This document shows, piece after piece, positions 54,091 to 63,477 of a stretch of DNA of 64,000 bases (position 1 is the stretch's first letter; every line of letters starts with the position of its first letter). The notes below the pieces were generated by a model, which did not search any database, was not told where the DNA came from, and saw only the letters and a program-made list of their open reading frames with translations. Made by a program: the position numbers and the translations under genes. This DNA is from Pseudomonas putida. GTDB taxonomy: Bacteria; Pseudomonadota; Gammaproteobacteria; Pseudomonadales; Pseudomonadaceae. Location: positions 3,874,001 through 3,938,000 of the forward strand of contig NZ_CP016634.1 of the NCBI RefSeq assembly GCF_002741075.1, read 5' to 3'.

Positions 54091-55800
54091 TCACCGCGGC
54101 TCCATGTGCGCAATCATCAACTGCACACTCTCATTCCCCCGAAACTCATTCACATCCAACTTGTAGGCCAACTCCACCCAGCGCACCGTTGGATTCGGCC
54201 AGATATCCCGATCGATACCAAAGGCGATGCCATCGAGCTTGACCGAACCACACTCGCTCTTGAGCACTACCTTCAAATGCCGCTCTCCCACCACCCGTTG
54301 CTCGACCAACTGGAACACACCATGGAAAAGCGGCTCGGGAAAGTGCTGCCCCCAAGGCCCCGCATGACGCAGGGCACGCGCAAGGTCCAGGTGGAACTCC
54401 TCGACCGCGAGGGTGCCGTCAGAGAGCAACCGCCCGGTCAGGTCTTCTTCCACCAGGTGCCGACGAACCTCTTCGTCGAAGGCCTCGGCAAACGCCGGGA
54501 AGTTTTCCGCAGGCAAGGACAGGCCAGCCGCCATGGCATGCCCGCCGAACTTGCTGATCAATTGCGGCTGGCGCGCCGCCACCGCATCCAGCGCATCGCG
54601 GATATGGAACCCCGGTACCGAGCGGGCAGAGCCTTTGAGCATGCCCTCGCCGACATCGGCGAAGGCGATGGTCGGGCGGTGATAGCGTTCTTTCATGCGC
54701 GAGGCGAGGATGCCGATCACACCCTGGTGCCAATCGGCCTCGAACAGGCACAGGCCATACGGCATGGATTCGACCGGCAGGTCCTTGAGCTGGGCCAGGG
54801 CTTCACGCTGCATACCTTGCTCGATGGTCTTGCGGTCCTGGTTCAGGCTATCCAGCTCTTGGGCCATCTCCAGCGCCACGGCCGGGTCGTCGCAGAGCAG
54901 GCATTCAATGCCCAGACTCATGTCGTCCAGGCGACCGGCGGCATTCAGGCGCGGCCCAAGGATGAAGCCCAGGTCCGTGGAGGTGATGCGCCGGTGATCG
55001 CGCCGGGCGACTTCGAGAATGGCCTTCAGGCCAGGGCGGGCGCGGCCGGCACGGATGCGCTCCAGGCCCTGGTGCACCAGGATGCGGTTGTTGGCATCCA
55101 GCGGGACGACATCAGCGACACTGCCCAGGGCGACCAGGTCGAGCAGTTCGCCGATGTTGGGTTGCGGTTGTTGATCGTAGCGCCCCAAGGCGCGCAGGCG
55201 AGCCCGCAGCGCCATGAGGACATAGAAGATCACCCCCACGCCAGCCAACGCCTTGCTGGGGAAGTCGCACCCAGGCTGGTTCGGATTGACGATGGCATCG
55301 GCATCGGGCAATTGCGCGCCCGGCAGGTGGTGGTCGGTCACCAATACCTTGAGCCCGGCGGCCTTGGCTGCCGCCACGCCCTCGACACTGGAAATGCCGT
55401 TGTCCACCGTGATCAGCAGCTGGGGCTCACCCTGCAAGGCCACTTCGACGATCTCCGGTGTCAGCCCATAACCGTACTTGAAGCGGTTGGGCACCAGATA
55501 ATCGACATGGGCCGCGCCCAGGAGGCGAAGCCCCAGAACACCGACAGTACTGGCTGTGGCCCCGTCGGCATCGAAGTCGCCGACGATGACGATACGCTGG
55601 CGCTGATCCAGCGCCTCCAGCAACAGGTCCACCGCCGCATCGATGCCCTTGAGCTGCTGGTACGGCAACAAGCGCGCCAGGCTCTTGTCCAGTTCGGTCT
55701 CGGACTGCACGCCACGGGCGGCGTACAGGCGGGTCAGCAAAGGGGGCAGGTTACCGAGGAACGGCAGGCTCGGCGGCAGGGGGCGGGGTTCGATACGCAT
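54091..55800 (-). CDS. recJ: Single-stranded-DNA-specific exonuclease RecJ
   Basis: 569 aa (E. coli 577). A 5'-3' exonuclease for RecF-pathway recombination, mismatch and base-excision repair. The DHH-domain manganese motifs are IVGDFDADGATAS (about residues 74-86), VTVDNGISS (about 130) and VTDHHLPGAQLPDADAIVNP (about 153-172); the DHHA1 domain has KFGGHAMAAGLSLP near residue 420. Its stop lies just past the repeat of locus 2. Confidence 0.95.
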   Translation of the reverse strand: MRIEPRPLPPSLPFLGNLPPLLTRLYAARGVQSETELDKSLARLLPYQQLKGIDAAVDLLLEALDQRQRIVIVGDFDADGATASTVGVLGLRLLGAAHVDYLVPNRFKYGYGLTPEIVEVALQGEPQLLITVDNGISSVEGVAAAKAAGLKVLVTDHHLPGAQLPDADAIVNPNQPGCDFPSKALAGVGVIFYVLMALRARLRALGRYDQQPQPNIGELLDLVALGSVADVVPLDANNRILVHQGLERIRAGRARPGLKAILEVARRDHRRITSTDLGFILGPRLNAAGRLDDMSLGIECLLCDDPAVALEMAQELDSLNQDRKTIEQGMQREALAQLKDLPVESMPYGLCLFEADWHQGVIGILASRMKERYHRPTIAFADVGEGMLKGSARSVPGFHIRDALDAVAARQPQLISKFGGHAMAAGLSLPAENFPAFAEAFDEEVRRHLVEEDLTGRLLSDGTLAVEEFHLDLARALRHAGPWGQHFPEPLFHGVFQLVEQRVVGERHLKVVLKSECGSVKLDGIAFGIDRDIWPNPTVRWVELAYKLDVNEFRGNESVQLMIAHMEPR

Positions 55801-55830
55801 GGGGCCTTCGACAATCAGAGAGGGAACAGG

Positions 55831-56373
55831 TCAGCCGCGCTCACCGAGCAGCCACTCAAGCTGCACTTCGTGCTGGCCGCGGTCGTCGGTCACGAACACA
55901 GTGCCTTCACTGATCATCACGTCCCACTTGATCGAGCGGGGCATGTCCGTGGCCAGGATCTCCAGCACATCCTGGGGAACCGCGGCGATGCTGAGGTTCT
56001 TCAGGCCCTTGACTGCATCGACGACTTTGTTCTGCCATACCCGCAGACTGCCGTAGGCCAACAGACTGGTACGCTCGGTACGACGCGAGCACCAAGTCAG
56101 GCGCTCGGCGTCTGGCTGGCCGACTTCGATCCAGTGCAGGATGCGGTCGTCCAGGCTCTTTTCCCACAGGGCCGCTTCATCCACGTCGGACAGGCCACGG
56201 CCAAACGACAGGTTCCCGTTGTACCAGAGCGCGTAGGCCAACAGGCGTACAGCCATGCGCTCCTCGGTTTCCGACGGGTGACGGGCGATGGTCTGACGGA
56301 CGCTCTCGTACACACCGCGGTCGAGGTCGGTCAGATTCAGTTCGAACTTGTAAGTGGTGGACGGCTGGGCCAT
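55831..56373 (-). CDS. yaeQ: YaeQ family protein
   Basis: 180 aa. The whole sequence follows the YaeQ pattern: ATTYKFELNLTDLDRGVY-like opening (here STTYKFELNLTDLDRG), HPSETEERMAVRLLAYALWY (about 31-50) and DRILHWIEVGQPDAERL (about 73-89). The fold is PD-(D/E)XK-like; Glu and Asp residues for that site are present. Function uncertain, once reported to compensate for RfaH loss. 30 bp upstream of recJ and probably co-transcribed. Confidence 0.9.
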   Translation of the reverse strand: MAQPSTTYKFELNLTDLDRGVYESVRQTIARHPSETEERMAVRLLAYALWYNGNLSFGRGLSDVDEAALWEKSLDDRILHWIEVGQPDAERLTWCSRRTERTSLLAYGSLRVWQNKVVDAVKGLKNLSIAAVPQDVLEILATDMPRSIKWDVMISEGTVFVTDDRGQHEVQLEWLLGERG

Positions 56374-56505
56374 GGGTGGGGGCTTCTTGCGAAAATAAAA
56401 GTCACACAGTCTAACCGATCCCGCTCATCGTTGCGCCGCGGCAGTACCTGCCGTCGACGACCTATGATAAAACCACGGGCTAAGCCCAGCTGCTACGGAT
56501 GCCCC

Positions 56506-57705
56506 ATGCCCACGCCAAGCAAACCCCTCGCCGGCCTGAAAGTGATCGAGCTCGGCACCCTGATCGCCGGCCCCTTCGCCTCGCGAATCTGCGCCGAATT
56601 CGGTGCCGAGGTCATCAAGGTCGAGTCGCCCGATGGCGGCGACCCGCTGCGCAAATGGCGCAAGCTGTACGAGGGCACTTCGCTGTGGTGGTTCGTCCAG
56701 GCACGCAACAAGCAATCGCTGACCCTCAACCTCAAGCACCCCGAAGGCCGTGAAGTGCTCAAGCGCCTGCTGGCCGAGGCGGACATCCTGATCGAGAACT
56801 TCCGCCCCGGCGTACTGGAAAAATTGGGCCTGGGCTGGGACGTGCTGCACGCACTCAACCCACGTCTGGTAATGGTACGCCTGTCCGGCTTCGGCCAGAC
56901 CGGGCCGATGAAGGATCAGCCCGGTTTCGGCGCGGTAGGCGAGTCCATGGGCGGCCTGCGTTACATCACAGGTTTCGAGGACCGCCCGCCGGTACGCACG
57001 GGCATCTCCATCGGCGACTCGATCGCGGCCCTGTGGGGCGTGATCGGCGCCTTGATGGCCCTGCGCCACCGCGAGGTCAATGGGGGCCAAGGGCAAGTGG
57101 TGGACGTGGCACTGTACGAGGCCATTTTCGCGATGATGGAAAGCATGGTGCCGGAATTCGACGTGTTCGGTTTCATCCGCGAGCGCACCGGCAACATCAT
57201 GCCCGGCATCACGCCCTCCTCCATCCACACCAGCGCCGACGGCAAGCATGTGCAGATCGGCGCCAATGGCGATGCCATCTTCAAGCGTTTCATGCAGGCC
57301 ATCGGCCGCGACGACCTGGCCGATGACCCAAGCCTGGCCAGCAACGACGGCCGAGACCTGCGCCGCGACGAGCTGTATGGCGTCATCGACCGTTGGGTCA
57401 ATAGCCTGCCATTGGAAGAGGTCATGCAGGCCCTCACCCAGGCCGAGGTGCCGGCCAGCCGCATCTATTCGGCCGAGGACATGTTCAGCGACCCGCAGTA
57501 TCTGGCTCGCGAAATGTTCCTCCAGGCCAAACTGCCCGATGGCAAGCCGTTCAAGATGCCTGGCATCGTCCCTAAGCTTTCGGATACGCCAGGCTCCAGC
57601 GAGTGGGTAGGTCCAACCTTGGGCGAACACACCGAGTCGGTGTTGACGCGTCTTGGCTACGACGCTGTGGCCATCAGTCGGCTGCGCGAAACCGGTGCGG
57701 TCTGA
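56506..57705 (+). CDS. CoA-transferase family III (CaiB/BaiF)
   Basis: 399 aa from ATG 56506; the open frame extends far upstream through antisense of yaeQ and recJ, but homology begins at MPTPSKPLAGLKVIELG. Family III features: LKVIELGTLIAGPFASRICAEFGAEVIKVE at the N-terminus, catalytic Asp about 171 in GISIGDSIAALWG, and a GGQGQVVDVALYEA strand. These enzymes move CoA between carboxylic acids; the substrate is not evident. Divergent from yaeQ. Confidence 0.88.
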   Translation: MPTPSKPLAGLKVIELGTLIAGPFASRICAEFGAEVIKVESPDGGDPLRKWRKLYEGTSLWWFVQARNKQSLTLNLKHPEGREVLKRLLAEADILIENFRPGVLEKLGLGWDVLHALNPRLVMVRLSGFGQTGPMKDQPGFGAVGESMGGLRYITGFEDRPPVRTGISIGDSIAALWGVIGALMALRHREVNGGQGQVVDVALYEAIFAMMESMVPEFDVFGFIRERTGNIMPGITPSSIHTSADGKHVQIGANGDAIFKRFMQAIGRDDLADDPSLASNDGRDLRRDELYGVIDRWVNSLPLEEVMQALTQAEVPASRIYSAEDMFSDPQYLAREMFLQAKLPDGKPFKMPGIVPKLSDTPGSSEWVGPTLGEHTESVLTRLGYDAVAISRLRETGAV

Positions 57706-57715
57706 TCGCCTACCG

Positions 57716-58603
57716 ATGCGAGGAATTGCCAGGCGTCTGCTCGGGCTGCTGATCATCCTGTGCGCAATGCTGCCGGTGTTGGGACAGTCCAAGGAGCGCC
57801 TGGTCTGGCTGGTGCGCGATCTGCCGCCATTCACCATCTTCGAAGGTACGGCCAAGGGCCAGGGCGTCGTTGACAACCTGCTGCCTCGATTGATTGCACA
57901 GATGCCCGAGTACGACCACAGCATCGTCAGGGTCAACCGTGCGCGGGGCATCCAGATGCTCCAAGAGCCCAGTTTTACCTGCGATCCGACGCTGCTCTGG
58001 ACGCCGGAGCGGGCCAAGTTCGTGCATTACTCCATCCCGTCGCTGGGTGTGCTGAGCAGCGGGGTGGTGATACGCAAGCAGGACCAAGCGCTCCTGGCGC
58101 CGTTCCTCGACAACCAACAGGTCGACCTCAAGCGCTTGCTGGGCCAGACTCGACTCAAGCTTGGCATCGTCGCCGAACGCAGCTACAGCGTTCAAATCGA
58201 CGAAATCCTCCGCCAGCTACCCGACACAGCGTTGAGCCGTCATTACGGCAATGACGCTACCGCCAATTTGCTACAAATGCAGCGCTTGGGCCGCCTTCAA
58301 CTGGTCCTGGGCTACTGGCCGGAAATGCGCTATCTGATTCAGGCTCAGGGCAATAACCCGGACGAGTATGCTTTTCACCCGATCCAAGGTGTGAACCGCT
58401 ATCAGTTTCTGCATGTGGGCTGCTCCGATACGCCCCAGGGGCGCGAAGCCATCAGTCAGATCGATCACCTGCTGCCTGCCCTGCGTCGCGAGACACTGCC
58501 AGAATTCTATGCCCGCTGGCTGGCCCCTGAAGAGCATGAGCAGTACCTGGCCGACAGTCAGCACTTTTTCGATACCCAGGCCGACAGCCCCGAGGAACAC
58601 TGA
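57716..58603 (+). CDS. Periplasmic solute-binding-like protein (TIGR02285-like)
   Basis: 295 aa from ATG 57716, 10 bp after the CoA-transferase stop. A signal peptide (LLGLLIILCAMLPVLG) precedes RLVWLVRDLPPFTIFEGTAKGQGVVDN, the opening typical of this amino-acid-binding-like family, with SFTCDPTLLWTPERAKFVHYS (about 87-107) and a RETLPEFYARWLAP helix near the end. Probably binds a small ligand in the periplasm; role unknown. Confidence 0.8.
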   Translation: MRGIARRLLGLLIILCAMLPVLGQSKERLVWLVRDLPPFTIFEGTAKGQGVVDNLLPRLIAQMPEYDHSIVRVNRARGIQMLQEPSFTCDPTLLWTPERAKFVHYSIPSLGVLSSGVVIRKQDQALLAPFLDNQQVDLKRLLGQTRLKLGIVAERSYSVQIDEILRQLPDTALSRHYGNDATANLLQMQRLGRLQLVLGYWPEMRYLIQAQGNNPDEYAFHPIQGVNRYQFLHVGCSDTPQGREAISQIDHLLPALRRETLPEFYARWLAPEEHEQYLADSQHFFDTQADSPEEH

Positions 58604-58619
58604 GCTGGGCGATTGGCTG

Positions 58620-58660
58620 TAAAAAAAGAAACCCCGGGCGCAGGAAGGAACGCCCAGGGT
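58620..58660 (-). terminator. Intrinsic terminator on the minus strand
   Basis: On the minus strand ACCCTGGGCG (58660-58651) pairs with CGCCCGGGGT (58640-58631) with one mismatch, followed by TTTCTTTTTTTAC. It ends the minus-strand DUF3509 gene and lies just past the convergent gene at 57716-58603. A second 7-bp stem, GAAAGTC/GACTTTC, is at 58666-58683. Confidence 0.8.
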
Positions 58661-58748
58661 CGAACGAAAGTCAGGGGACTTTCAGGAGCAGTCTTCAGCA
58701 CCGGAGCAAAGCGCTGTCGACCTGCTCTTACCGATTCTGATGAAACCC

Positions 58749-59030
58749 TCAGACAAAGGTTCCGGAAAATGCTCGCTGATGCTGCAAGGCAGCGATCACA
58801 CAAGGTTGCAGACGCCCTTCAGCGATCTGCAGGTCTCGGTGCAGGCCATCGACCAGGTCAACCAGCAAGCGCTGGTCCTCCAGCTGGCGCAGGCTGACCG
58901 AACGCCTGAGCGTCACATCACCCTGCTGATCGATCACACTGAGTTGGCGGTTGCCGCTGGCGTCTGTTTCGCCGAGCAGGGCATGGTAAGGGGTCAAGGC
59001 GTCGTTGAGCAGTTTGCAGATTCTTTCCAT
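58749..59030 (-). CDS. DUF3509 protein
   Basis: 93 aa. It follows the DUF3509 pattern found in pseudomonads: MERICKLLNDALTPYHALL, a GNRQLSVIDQQGDVTLRRSVS strand pair and a C-terminal helix LVDLVDGLHRDLQIAEGRL. Soluble, no signal peptide. Function unknown. A strong minus-strand terminator follows it. Confidence 0.78.
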   Translation of the reverse strand: MERICKLLNDALTPYHALLGETDASGNRQLSVIDQQGDVTLRRSVSLRQLEDQRLLVDLVDGLHRDLQIAEGRLQPCVIAALQHQRAFSGTFV

Positions 59031-59109
59031 CCGGCGTACTCACTGTTCGAGGAAGCTATCGGAACTGACCACCAGACGCCGTGCAAAGTTCGCTCATGCC
59101 GCGCCGGTA

Positions 59110-59535
59110 TCAGTGAGCATGCGCGGGGTACATGACAGTTTGAATATGTCCCTCGGACCCTTGATGGATACGCTCCAGAGCCCGTTGCAGGCTCGGCATC
59201 ACCAATGGCCAGGACAGCTCGCCGACAACCCGAACGCCCTGGCGTCGGGCCTCCCGGGCCAGACCTTCGCCATGATCGGTTGATTGTCCGACGAACAATA
59301 ACGCACAAGGCCGCTGCGCCTGCGCCACCTGCCGGAGCAGGGTTCGGCCGCAATGCACCGGCAAGCCATGATCGAGGATCAGCAGATCAACGATTCCCCG
59401 CTGGGATAAGCAGCCCTTTGCCTCGGCCAGGTCCTGGGCTACACGCACATTGAAGACGCCTTGTGCATTGCAGGCCTGGTGCAGCGAGATATCGTGGGAA
59501 GGTCGTGCGTGAATCAGTACGTTGAGCCAATGCAT
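59110..59535 (-). CDS. Receiver-domain-like protein
   Basis: 141 aa from ATG 59535, with AGGAG 7 nt upstream. Residues about 5-120 resemble a single response-regulator receiver: the putative phosphoacceptor is Asp in DLLILDHGLPVHCG (about 55), LLFVGQSTD provides the Ser/Thr strand. The N-terminal acidic pair is absent (LNVLIHARPSHD) and no clear Lys follows strand 5, so it may be a degenerate receiver. No output domain. Its partner kinase is not evident here. Confidence 0.65.
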   Translation of the reverse strand: MHWLNVLIHARPSHDISLHQACNAQGVFNVRVAQDLAEAKGCLSQRGIVDLLILDHGLPVHCGRTLLRQVAQAQRPCALLFVGQSTDHGEGLAREARRQGVRVVGELSWPLVMPSLQRALERIHQGSEGHIQTVMYPAHAH

Positions 59536-59671
59536 GAACCGCTCCTGGAGTAGCACTACGCCCTTGTGGATAGGCGAGTCACTCTAGAAGGCCCCATGCA
59601 ACGGCAGGAATAGGAAATTACTTAAGCTTCTGAAGAAAGATCCGACTCATCGCGTGGAGGCGAGTAGGACG

Positions 59672-59703
59672 CCGCCCGGGGCCGCTGCGCGCCCCCGGAC
59701 GGG
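59672..59703 (-). terminator. GC-rich hairpin after thrC
   Basis: CCG.CCGGGG (59672-59681) pairs with CCCCGG.CGG (59693-59702) with one mismatch. It lies just beyond the thrC stop. T-run weak, so it may stabilise the mRNA rather than terminate. Confidence 0.45.
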
Positions 59704-59710
59704 TTGAGTC

Positions 59711-61120
59711 TTAGAGCGGTTTGCCGCGGTTGCCGTGCTGGGCGACGAAGGCCTGGACGGCCTTCAGGTCGTTGGCCAGGACCGTGCAACGCTCGTCACG
59801 GCTGAACAGGTCGCTCAGGTGCGCTGGCAGCTCGAGGGCCTTGCCGACGCCTGCCTTTTCCACCGCGTCCGGGAACTTGACCGGATGCGCGGTACCCAGA
59901 ATGACCATCGGCGTATCCAGACTGCGACGGCACTCACGGGCGGCCTTGACGCCGATCGCGGTGTGCGGATCAAGCACCTCGCCGGTACTGGCAAACACTT
60001 CGGCGATGGTCTCGCAGGTCTGCTCATCAGTCACGGCCAGCGAATCGAACAGCTTGCGCGCTTCGGTCCAGCGGTCCTGTTCGACACTGAAGCCCCCGCC
60101 CTGCTTGAAACGCTCCATCAGCTCGGCGATGGCGGCACCACTGCGCCCATGCAGGTCGAACAGCAGGCGCTCGAAGTTGGAGGAGACCATGATGTCCATC
60201 GATGGCGACAGGGTCGGATGCAGGGTGTCCTTGACGTACTGGTTGCCGCTCATGAAGCGGTGCAGGATGTCGTTGCGGTTGGTCGCCACGATCAGTTGGC
60301 TGATCGGCAGGCCCATGTTGCGCGCCAGGTAGCCGGCAAAGATATCGCCGAAGTTACCCGTCGGGACCGAGAAGGCCACCGAGCGGGCCGGGCCACCCAG
60401 CTGCAGCGCTGCATGGAAGTAGTAGACGATCTGGGCCATGATCCGCGCCCAGTTGATCGAGTTCACGGCGACCAGACGGGTGCCCTTGAGGAACGACTGG
60501 TCCGCGAAGCTGGCCTTGACCATTTCCTGGCAGTCGTCGAAGTTGCCTTCGATGGCGATGTTGTGGATGTTGTCGCCGAAGATGGTCGTCATCTGGCGAC
60601 GCTGCACCTCCGAGACACGCTGGTGCGGGTGCAGGATGAAGATGTCGACGTTGTCGCAGCGGCGGCAACCTTCGATGGCGGCGGAGCCGGTGTCACCGCT
60701 GGTGGCCCCGATGATCACCACGCGCTCGCCGCGCTTGGCCAGGACGTGGTCGAGCAGGCGGCCGAGCAGTTGCAAGGCGAAGTCCTTGAACGCCAGGGTC
60801 GGGCCGTGGAACAGCTCCATCACCCACTCGTTGCCCGCCAACTGGCGCAGCGGCGCGACGGCGGCATGAGCGAACTCGCCGTAGGTTTCTTCGAGGATCT
60901 TCTTGAAGTCGGCGTCAGCGATGCTGCCATCGACGAACGGGCGCATCACCCGGAAAGCCAGCTCGTGGTACGGCAGGCCAGCCCACGAAGCGATCTCTTC
61001 CTGGGTGAAGCGTGGCAGGTTCTCCGGCACGTACAGACCGCCATCGCTGGCGAGGCCTGCCAGCAGGACGTCTTCGAAATTCAGGGCCGGTGCCTGGCCG
61101 CGGGTACTGATATAGCGCAT
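59711..61120 (-). CDS. thrC: Threonine synthase
   Basis: 469 aa. Converts O-phosphohomoserine to threonine with pyridoxal phosphate. The PLP lysine is Lys112 in GPTLAFKDFALQLLG, the phosphate loop is GATSGDTGSAAIEG (about 139-152) and PTGNFGDIFAGY is near 255. The N-terminal MRYISTRGQAPALNFEDVLLAGLASDGGLYVPE is typical of the longer, class 2 enzymes. 54 bp downstream of hom, forming a hom-thrC operon. Confidence 0.95.
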   Translation of the reverse strand: MRYISTRGQAPALNFEDVLLAGLASDGGLYVPENLPRFTQEEIASWAGLPYHELAFRVMRPFVDGSIADADFKKILEETYGEFAHAAVAPLRQLAGNEWVMELFHGPTLAFKDFALQLLGRLLDHVLAKRGERVVIIGATSGDTGSAAIEGCRRCDNVDIFILHPHQRVSEVQRRQMTTIFGDNIHNIAIEGNFDDCQEMVKASFADQSFLKGTRLVAVNSINWARIMAQIVYYFHAALQLGGPARSVAFSVPTGNFGDIFAGYLARNMGLPISQLIVATNRNDILHRFMSGNQYVKDTLHPTLSPSMDIMVSSNFERLLFDLHGRSGAAIAELMERFKQGGGFSVEQDRWTEARKLFDSLAVTDEQTCETIAEVFASTGEVLDPHTAIGVKAARECRRSLDTPMVILGTAHPVKFPDAVEKAGVGKALELPAHLSDLFSRDERCTVLANDLKAVQAFVAQHGNRGKPL

Positions 61121-61174
61121 GGGTGCAAACCTTCGGTTCTGGGCGCGGGCCGCCGTCGCGGCCCGCCACTGACA

Positions 61175-62479
61175 TTAATTGAGCTGTTCGACGCGGATGC
61201 GCACGACCTTGCCGACCACGTCCTGCAGGGCTTCCAGGGCGACGATGGCGTCGTTGATGCGCTGCTCCACCACGCGGTGGGTCAGGAGGATCATCGGCAC
61301 CAGGCCGTCTTGCTCCTCGGCTTCCTTCTGCATGATCGACTCGATGTTGATGCCACGCTCGGAGAGGATGCTCGCCACCTGGGCCAGTACGCCCGGATGG
61401 TCCTTGGCCTGGATGCGCAGGTAGTAGGCGCTTTCACAGGCTTCGATCGGCAGGATCGGGTGAGCCGACAGCGAATCGGGCTGGAAGGCCAGGTGCGGTA
61501 CGCGGTTTTCAGGGTCGGAGGTCATGGCGCGAACCACGTCGACCAGGTCGGCGACCACCGAAGAGGCGGTCGGCTCCATACCGGCACCGGCACCGTAGTA
61601 AAGGGTGGAGCCGGCAGCATCACCGTTGACCATGACAGCGTTCATCACGCCGTTGACGTTGGCGATCAGGCGATCATTGGGGATCAGGGTCGGGTGGACG
61701 CGCAGCTCGATGCCGGCGTCAGTGCTGCGGGCCACGCCCAGGTGCTTGATGCGATAGCCCAGGGCCTCGGCGTAGTTGACGTCGGCGGTGGTCAGCTGGG
61801 TAATGCCTTCGGTGTAGGCCTTGTCGAACTGCAACGGAATGCCGAAGGCGATGGACGCGAGGATGGTCAGCTTGTGGGCAGCATCGATGCCTTCGACGTC
61901 GAAGGTCGGGTCGGCTTCGGCATAACCCAGGGCCTGGGCTTCGGCCAGTACGTCAGGGAAGGCACGGCCCTTGTCGCGCATCTCGGTGAGGATAAAGTTG
62001 CCGGTGCCGTTGATGATGCCCGCCAGCCAGTTGATGCGGTTGGCCGACAAACCTTCGCGAATCGCCTTGATCACCGGGATGCCACCGGCCACGGCCGCTT
62101 CGAAGGCGACAATGACGCCCTTCTCGCGGGCCTTGGCGAAGATCTCGTTGCCGTGCACGGCAATCAGCGCCTTGTTGGCGGTAACCACGTGCTTGCCGTT
62201 CTCGATGGCCTTGAGGACCAGATCACGGGCGATGGTGTAGCCACCGATCAGTTCGATGACGATGTCGATCTCAGGGTTGCTCGCGACTTCGAACACATCA
62301 GCGGTAATGGGGGTACCGGTAATCTGGCAGTTCGGGTTCTGCGAGCGCATGGCGATCTGTGCCACTTCAATACCGCGCCCGGCACGGCGGGCAATCTCCT
62401 CGGCGTTGCGCTGAAGTACATTGAAGGTTCCGCCACCGACGGTCCCCAACCCACAGATGCCTACTTTGACCGGTTTCAC
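61175..62479 (-). CDS. hom: Homoserine dehydrogenase
   Basis: 434 aa from a GTG start with GGGGAG upstream. Reduces aspartate semialdehyde to homoserine. NAD(P)-binding GICGLGTVGGG (residues 8-18), substrate domain with GIINGTGNFILTEM (about 169-182) and EADPTFDVEGIDAAHKL, and a C-terminal ACT domain (YYLRIQAKDHPGVLAQVASIL, about 347-367) for threonine feedback. Confidence 0.96.
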   Translation of the reverse strand: MKPVKVGICGLGTVGGGTFNVLQRNAEEIARRAGRGIEVAQIAMRSQNPNCQITGTPITADVFEVASNPEIDIVIELIGGYTIARDLVLKAIENGKHVVTANKALIAVHGNEIFAKAREKGVIVAFEAAVAGGIPVIKAIREGLSANRINWLAGIINGTGNFILTEMRDKGRAFPDVLAEAQALGYAEADPTFDVEGIDAAHKLTILASIAFGIPLQFDKAYTEGITQLTTADVNYAEALGYRIKHLGVARSTDAGIELRVHPTLIPNDRLIANVNGVMNAVMVNGDAAGSTLYYGAGAGMEPTASSVVADLVDVVRAMTSDPENRVPHLAFQPDSLSAHPILPIEACESAYYLRIQAKDHPGVLAQVASILSERGINIESIMQKEAEEQDGLVPMILLTHRVVEQRINDAIVALEALQDVVGKVVRIRVEQLN

Positions 62480-62561
62480 TGTGAACTCCCCATTGAACGG
62501 TCGGCGCCTGCGCCGACCGTGAAACTTGCCGTCTCCCCATGGCGACGGCGTAGTGATTGAA

Positions 62562-63323
62562 TTACTTGGCGGCCTTTGCGTCGCTGGCCAGGGCCAGCTT
62601 GGCGACCTGCGGTGCCGGCTGGTAACCCGGAATCACCTGGCCGCTCTGCAAGACGATCGCCGGCGTGCCATTGACACCGATCGACTGCCCCAGCTCGAAC
62701 TGCTTGCTGACCGGGTTGGCGCACTTGGCGGCCTTGATTTCCTTGCCGTCGATCATCTTGTCCAGCGCCGCGCGGCGGTCGCTGGAGCACCAGACGGCCT
62801 GCAACTGCTCGTCACCGGGCGAGCCGAGGCCCTGGCGCGGGAAGGCGACATAGCGCACTTCGATACCGCGGCGATTGAGCTCAGGGACTTCGGCGTGCAG
62901 CTTGTGGCAATACGGGCAGGTGGTGTCGGTAAACACCGTGATGTGCGACTTGGTCTCGCCCTTGGCAGGATAAACCACCATTTCGGCGGCTGGAATGCCG
63001 TTGATGAGCTTGGCGATGCCCTGACGCTCTGTCTTCTCGGTGAGGTTGACCGGCTTGCCATCCTGGATCTGGTACAAGTACCCCTGCATCACGAACTGGC
63101 CATCGCCGCTGGCATACAGCACACGACCACCTTGCAGCTTGACTTCATACAGTCCGTTGACCGGGCTGCTGGCGACGCTTTCGACCGGTACGTCCAGCGC
63201 GAGGGTCTTGAGGGTATTGCGGATGGCCTGCTCGGCACCGGCGTTGGCATCGGTGGCCGCAGCGACGGCAAAGGTACTGGCCAACGCCAGGGCGGCGGCG
63301 GCGAAAATCTGGGTCACGCGCAT
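62562..63323 (-). CDS. dsbC: Thiol:disulfide interchange protein DsbC
   Basis: 253 aa from ATG 63323 with AGGAG upstream. Sec signal peptide (FAAAALALASTFAVAAA), N-terminal dimerisation domain (ALDVPVESVASSPVNGLYEV) and a thioredoxin-fold domain with the CPYC active site (Cys136, Cys139). A second Cys pair (VWCSSD, KCANP) matches the structural disulfide of the family. It reshuffles wrong disulfides in the periplasm. In line with xerD and hom as in PAO1. Confidence 0.95.
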   Translation of the reverse strand: MRVTQIFAAAALALASTFAVAAATDANAGAEQAIRNTLKTLALDVPVESVASSPVNGLYEVKLQGGRVLYASGDGQFVMQGYLYQIQDGKPVNLTEKTERQGIAKLINGIPAAEMVVYPAKGETKSHITVFTDTTCPYCHKLHAEVPELNRRGIEVRYVAFPRQGLGSPGDEQLQAVWCSSDRRAALDKMIDGKEIKAAKCANPVSKQFELGQSIGVNGTPAIVLQSGQVIPGYQPAPQVAKLALASDAKAAK

Positions 63324-63477
63324 GGGGTACTCCTGAAGGCGGACGGGGCCGGAAGATGTCGATCCGCGGCAAAAACGCGGCGAGCGGACGGCCCTTGGTG
63401 CAAACCGTCCAAGCCTACCACAACAGGCTGGCGCTAAATGCCCTCTCAACCTCCATAGGTCGGAACATGAAAATGAT

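Noticed and set aside
54106..56505. Very long plus-strand open frame (about 800 codons) leading into the CoA-transferase
   Set aside because: It is antisense to recJ and yaeQ, has no ribosome site, and homology starts only at ATG 56506. GC-rich codon bias leaves such frames open by chance.
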